64,000 nt of DNA from Candidatus Anaerostipes excrementavium (lineage in GTDB: Bacteria > Bacillota > Clostridia > Lachnospirales > Lachnospiraceae): assembly GCA_019114985.1 (NCBI GenBank), contig DXEM01000005.1, positions 1 to 64,000 on the forward strand, read 5' to 3'. The translations under genes were made by a program, and so were the position numbers. Shown piece after piece: positions 59,906 through 64,000 of the stretch. Every line of letters begins with the position of its first letter. Within the stretch, counting starts at the first letter, position 1. The notes beneath the pieces were generated by a model. That model was not told where the DNA came from and made no database searches. It saw only the letters and a program-made list of their open reading frames with translations.

Positions 59906-60673
59906 ATGAGTAGTATACAGTTATTAGATAAAACCAGAAAGATCAACAAACTGCTTCATAACAACAGCTCGCAGAAAGTCGTATTCAATGACATCTGCAA
60001 AGTTTTAACAGAAGTAATGAATTCCAACGTTTTGGTAGTCAGCAAAAAAGGAAAAATTCTCGGAAAGAATGAAGCAGAACATATTTCAGTCCTGCATCAG
60101 CTGATTTCCGGCAATGTAAAAGATTATGTGGATCATTCATTAAACGAAAGACTTTTGACAATTTTATCGACCAATGAAAATGTCAGTCTTTCCACATTAG
60201 GATTTGACACAGATATTGATGATTATTATGCAATCATAGCGCCGATTGATATCGCCGGGGAACGATTTGGAACACTTTTTATGTATCGTCAGAAAGAAGA
60301 ATATTCCATCGACGATATTATTCTGGCAGAATACGGAACGACAGTCGTAGGACTAGAAATGCTTCGTTCCGTCAGTGAAGAGATGGAGATGGAACGGCGC
60401 AAGAAACATATTGTAAGTTCTGCCATCAGTACATTATCATTTACAGAACATAAGGCAGTTTATCATATTTTGGATGAGCTGGAAGGAAATGAAGGAGTTT
60501 TGGTTGCCAGCAAGATTGCCGATCGTTTCGGTATTACAAGGTCTGTTGTCGTCAATGCGCTGCGCAAGTTAGAAAGCGCGGGGGTCATTGAGACAAGATC
60601 CTCCGGAATGAAAGGAACATATATTAAAGTAACCAACGATTTCATTTTTGACGAGATCACAAAGCAGCCATAA
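59906..60673 (+). CDS. codY: GTP-sensing pleiotropic transcriptional repressor CodY
   Basis: SSIQLLDKTRKINKLL, C-terminal wHTH ASKIADRFGITRSVVVNALRKLESAGVIETRSSGMKGTYIKV. Confidence 0.97.
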   Translation: MSSIQLLDKTRKINKLLHNNSSQKVVFNDICKVLTEVMNSNVLVVSKKGKILGKNEAEHISVLHQLISGNVKDYVDHSLNERLLTILSTNENVSLSTLGFDTDIDDYYAIIAPIDIAGERFGTLFMYRQKEEYSIDDIILAEYGTTVVGLEMLRSVSEEMEMERRKKHIVSSAISTLSFTEHKAVYHILDELEGNEGVLVASKIADRFGITRSVVVNALRKLESAGVIETRSSGMKGTYIKVTNDFIFDEITKQP

Positions 60674-60679
60674 AAGAAA

Positions 60680-60712
60680 GACCTTGCATTTCAAAGCAGG
60701 GTCTGATATACT
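60680..60712 (+). promoter_or_regulatory. rpsB-tsf promoter with embedded palindrome
   Basis: TTGCAT (60684-60689)-N17-TATACT (60707-60712). GACCTTGC...GCAGGGTC inverted repeat at 60680-60703. Confidence 0.65.
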
Positions 60713-60732
60713 GTCATAGGTAAAAATAAACA

Positions 60733-60787
60733 CGCCATTGGAATTCTGGTAAGTGCCGCAAGGTTTGCCAGGACGTTGAAAGTGGCG
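60733..60787 (+). promoter_or_regulatory. Structured 5' leader of rpsB
   Basis: Nested pairings CGCCA/TGGCG (60733-60737/60783-60787) and TTCTGGTAA/TTTGCCAGGA (60744-60752/60764-60773). Confidence 0.5.
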
Positions 60788-60815
60788 GAAGCACAAACTA
60801 AAAGGAGATTTTATC

Positions 60816-61538
60816 ATGAGCGTAATTTCAATGAAACAGTTACTTGAAGCAGGTGTTCATTTCGGACATCAGACAAGAAGATGGAACCCTAAAATGGCTC
60901 CGTACATCTACACAGAGCGTAACGGAATCCACATCATCGACCTTCAGAAATCTGTAGGAATGGTTGACGATGCTTACAACGCAGTCAAAGAGTGCGTAGC
61001 AGAAGGCGGAAAGATCCTCTTTGTAGGTACAAAGAAACAGGCACAGGATTCTATCCAGACAGAAGCAGAGCGCTGCGGAATGTTCTATGTAAACCAGAGA
61101 TGGTTAGGCGGAATGCTGACAAACTTCAAGACCATTGAATCAAGAATCGCAAGATTAAAGAAAATCAAAGAAATGGAAGAAGACGGAACATTTGACGTAC
61201 TTCCGAAGAAAGAAGTCTTAGAACTTAACAAAGAAAAGAACAAATTACAGAAGAACTTAGGCGGAATCGAAGAGATGGGCGGACTTCCGGACATGATCTT
61301 CGTTGTAGACCCTAAGAAAGAAAGCATCTGTGTTCAGGAAGCACATAGTTTAGGAATTCCTCTGGTTGGTATCGCAGATACAAACAGCGATCCTGAAGAA
61401 TTAGATTACATTATTCCTGGTAATGATGATGCGATCCGTGCAGTAAAACTGATTACCTCTGCAATGGCTGACGCCGTTATCGAAGCAAATCAGGGAATCG
61501 ATGCTGATGCAGAAGAAGCTGCAGAAGATGAAGAATAA
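60816..61538 (+). CDS. rpsB: 30S ribosomal protein S2
   Basis: [45 protein letters not shown]. Confidence 0.98.
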   Translation: MSVISMKQLLEAGVHFGHQTRRWNPKMAPYIYTERNGIHIIDLQKSVGMVDDAYNAVKECVAEGGKILFVGTKKQAQDSIQTEAERCGMFYVNQRWLGGMLTNFKTIESRIARLKKIKEMEEDGTFDVLPKKEVLELNKEKNKLQKNLGGIEEMGGLPDMIFVVDPKKESICVQEAHSLGIPLVGIADTNSDPEELDYIIPGNDDAIRAVKLITSAMADAVIEANQGIDADAEEAAEDEE

Positions 61539-61568
61539 TTAAAATCTATTTTTAGGAGGAAGAAAATC

Positions 61569-62504
61569 ATGGCTATTACAGCAGCAATGGTAAAAGAGTT
61601 ACGTGAAATGACCGGAGCAGGTATGATGGATTGTAAGAAAGCTCTTACAAATACCGACGGTGATATGGATGCAGCCGTAGAATATTTAAGAGAAAACGGT
61701 CTTGCAAAGGCAGCAAAGAAAGCTGGACGTATTGCAGCAGAGGGACTGGTAGCAGTAGCCCTTTCTGATGATGCAAAAGCAGCTGCAATCGTAGAAGTAA
61801 ACTCTGAAACAGACTTCGTAGCAAAGAACGATACATTCCAGGCATATGTTGCAGAAGTTGCAGACCAGGCTCTGACAACAGAAGCAGCAGACATCGAAGC
61901 ATTCTTAGCAGAAGAATCTAAAGCAGAAGCTGGAAAAACTGTAAAAGAAGCATTAGATGGCAAAATCGCAGTGATCGGTGAGAACTTAAACATCCGCAGA
62001 TTCAGCAAAGCAAGCGCAGAAGACGGATTCGTTGCTTCTTACATCCATGCCGGAGGAAAGATCGGTGTATTAGTTGAAGTAGCTACAGATGTAGTAAACG
62101 ACGAAATCAAAGAGATGGGCAAGAACGTTGCAATGCAGGTTGCAGCGATCGCTCCGAAATACACAAGCAGAGATGAAGTTTCTAAAGATTACATCGAGCA
62201 TGAAACTGAGATCTTAAAAGTACAGGCTAAGAATGAAAATCCGGACAAACCGGACAACATCATCGAAAAGATGATCATCGGACGTCTGAACAAAGAGTTA
62301 AAAGAAGTATGTCTGCTTGACCAGGCTTATGTAAAAGCAGAAGACGGAAAACAGGCCGTTGGAAAATATGTAGAGCAGGTTGCAAAAGCAAACAATGCGA
62401 ATGTAACAATCAAAGGATTCATCCGTTTCGAAACCGGAGAAGGAATCGAAAAGAAAGAAGAAGACTTTGCAGCAGAAGTAGCAAAACAGATGGCTGGAAA
62501 CTAA
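61569..62504 (+). CDS. tsf: Translation elongation factor Ts
   Basis: VKELREMTGAGMMDCKKALTNTDGDMDAAVEYLRENG. Confidence 0.98.
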   Translation: MAITAAMVKELREMTGAGMMDCKKALTNTDGDMDAAVEYLRENGLAKAAKKAGRIAAEGLVAVALSDDAKAAAIVEVNSETDFVAKNDTFQAYVAEVADQALTTEAADIEAFLAEESKAEAGKTVKEALDGKIAVIGENLNIRRFSKASAEDGFVASYIHAGGKIGVLVEVATDVVNDEIKEMGKNVAMQVAAIAPKYTSRDEVSKDYIEHETEILKVQAKNENPDKPDNIIEKMIIGRLNKELKEVCLLDQAYVKAEDGKQAVGKYVEQVAKANNANVTIKGFIRFETGEGIEKKEEDFAAEVAKQMAGN

Positions 62505-62569
62505 GTGAATCAAGCCCGTAGTGGTATATAAGCAAAGTTTTCCGTTTAATTGAATTGAAATAGTTTGAG

Positions 62570-62630
62570 GCTCTGAAGACCTTATAAACACTGTATTTTT
62601 CAGTGATGCTAAGGTTTTCGGAGCTTTTTC
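62570..62630 (+). terminator. Intrinsic terminator after tsf
   Basis: GCTCTGAAGACCTTA...TAAGGTTTTCGGAGCTTTTT with internal AACACTG/CAGTG pairing. Confidence 0.85.
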
Positions 62631-62808
62631 TATTTACAAAACAATTTTTTGGTATGCAAGTAGTTTGTCATTCATCATAGGATGATCTTTTGAATCAGAA
62701 TATGCCGGAATTTTTTTACGGCACATTGTTGCGAATAAGAGAAAGATTGGATATACTTATCTTAAGGACGTATTGTTATGATATTTTAACAGAAAGGACG
62801 ACAATGGT

Positions 62809-63954
62809 ATGTTAAAGAAATTTACTGTTATAAATTATAAAAATTTTAAAGAAGAGATAAGTGTAGATTTTAGTCATATAGCAGGGTATCAATTTAGTTC
62901 AGATTGTATTTATGATGGTTTAATTAGTAAAATGTTAATCTATGGCAGAAATGCAACGGGGAAAACGAACCTAGGGAAAGCTTTGATGGATATACGTTCT
63001 ATCGTGTTCAAAACACCGCAAAATGATGGAGTTTTACTTAATGCTGATTCTAAGAAAACAGCTGCAGTATTCATCTATGAATTTATTTTTGATGGACAGA
63101 AACTTCTTTATCAGTATGAGCGACTTTCTAATTTAGAATTACAACGAGAAAAATTGGTAATTGATAATCAGATAATTTTCGATTGTGATTTTGTTCAAAA
63201 AAATTTTAATTTTGATAATTTGAAATTTATTGGTGCAGAAACAGCAAATATAGAGAGGTATAAGCAATCGTTGGAGGAAGGAGAGATGGAGGATATTATT
63301 GAGTTGAGGCTTCCGTTTTTAAGGTGGCTGATTAGTAATGTTGCATTAAGAAAAGATTCCATATTGCTAAACTTGTCTAGTTACGTTAAAAGGATGTCTG
63401 TCATTTCTACAAGTGATATCATACGATCTCAATCAAACAAAGTGTACGACATTTTTTTTGAAAGTTTAGAAAGGAGTAGTAGATTAAAAGATCTTGAAGA
63501 CTTCTTAAATTCAATGGGAATTAAGTGTAGATTAGCTTTAAAAAAATTACCGGATGGTCAAAGAGAATTGTATTTTTCTCATGAAAAACTTATCCCATTT
63601 TTTGAAACTGCCTCTAGTGGGACGCTTGCATTGTTTGATTTATATCGCAGATTAATTCCTTTGGTACAAACCCCATCTTTTATTTATTTAGATGAATTTG
63701 ATGCATTTTATCATTATGAAATGGCAGAGAATGTAATAAAGTTTTTTAAGAGAAAATACCCAAAATGTCAAATTATTATGACGTCACATAATACTAATTT
63801 AATGACAAATCGCCTGATGAGACCGGATTGCCTTTTTATTTTATCAGGATTAGGGACTTTAACAGCGCTTTGCGATGCAACAGGAAGAGAATTACGTGAA
63901 GGACATAATCTTGAGAAAATGTATATAAGTGGGGAGTTTGAATTGTATGAATGA
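62809..63954 (+). CDS. AAA-family ATPase (second RloA/OLD-like)
   Basis: FTVINYKNFKEEISVDF, Walker A GRNATGKTN, YLDEFDAFYHYEMAENV, IIMTSHNTNLMTN. Confidence 0.85.
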   Translation: MLKKFTVINYKNFKEEISVDFSHIAGYQFSSDCIYDGLISKMLIYGRNATGKTNLGKALMDIRSIVFKTPQNDGVLLNADSKKTAAVFIYEFIFDGQKLLYQYERLSNLELQREKLVIDNQIIFDCDFVQKNFNFDNLKFIGAETANIERYKQSLEEGEMEDIIELRLPFLRWLISNVALRKDSILLNLSSYVKRMSVISTSDIIRSQSNKVYDIFFESLERSSRLKDLEDFLNSMGIKCRLALKKLPDGQRELYFSHEKLIPFFETASSGTLALFDLYRRLIPLVQTPSFIYLDEFDAFYHYEMAENVIKFFKRKYPKCQIIMTSHNTNLMTNRLMRPDCLFILSGLGTLTALCDATGRELREGHNLEKMYISGEFELYE

Positions 63955-64000
63955 TTATATTGGAGAAGCGAGAAAACGCAGGCAGAATTTATTAATTGTA
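63947..64000 (+). CDS. Start of a truncated ORF, possibly RloB-like partner
   Basis: ATG overlaps the ATPase stop. MNDYIGEARKRRQNLLIV... resembles the basic plus LIV start preceding the EGxxTE motif of RloB proteins. Window ends here. Confidence 0.45.
   Translation, partial: MNDYIGEARKRRQNLLIV

Noticed and set aside
1-64000. CRISPR arrays, tRNA or rRNA genes, IS elements
   Set aside because: No regularly spaced direct repeats, no tRNA-like cloverleaf or rRNA sequence, and no transposase ORFs were seen by eye. Faint tRNA-like sequences could be missed without tRNAscan.

Overview
The window is a Firmicutes chromosome segment, probably Lachnospiraceae (inferred from gene content and sporulation/Rnf genes). 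Most of it is dense housekeeping sequence: rqcH, map, a his operon, alaS-rpsU, yqfCD-phoH-ybeY, proBA, rnfCDGEAB, nrdR-yifB-dprA-topA-codY and rpsB-tsf. Several regions are accessory. (1) At the left edge is an RloA/RloB (AbiL-like) ATPase-TOPRIM pair. At the right edge is a second ATPase followed by a truncated RloB-like start. (2) About 26.3-39.8 kb holds a catabolic island: a proline-racemase-superfamily enzyme with a Ser/Cys active-site pair, a four-subunit 2-oxoacid:ferredoxin oxidoreductase, a fused ADP-forming acyl-CoA synthetase, RidA, a BCCT carrier with a degraded aromatic box, YitT, an ornithine-cyclodeaminase/mu-crystallin-like reductase, an MFS carrier, and IclR and LysR regulators. 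The strongest unexplained signal is a roughly 140-bp promoter architecture shared at near-identical spacing by the racemase-like and cyclodeaminase-like genes, which lie 11 kb apart. It contains a CTTAT-N7-ATAAG dyad, a GGAAACGGMGATCAA block and a TATAAT. (3) Two two-component/ABC transporter modules are present. Other notable items are an unrecognised structured leader RNA or sRNA upstream of a CorC/CNNM-like gene, a palindrome embedded in the his promoter, and a degenerate HisA/F-like domain fused to HisIE. All calls come from reading the sequence. No database searches were run.
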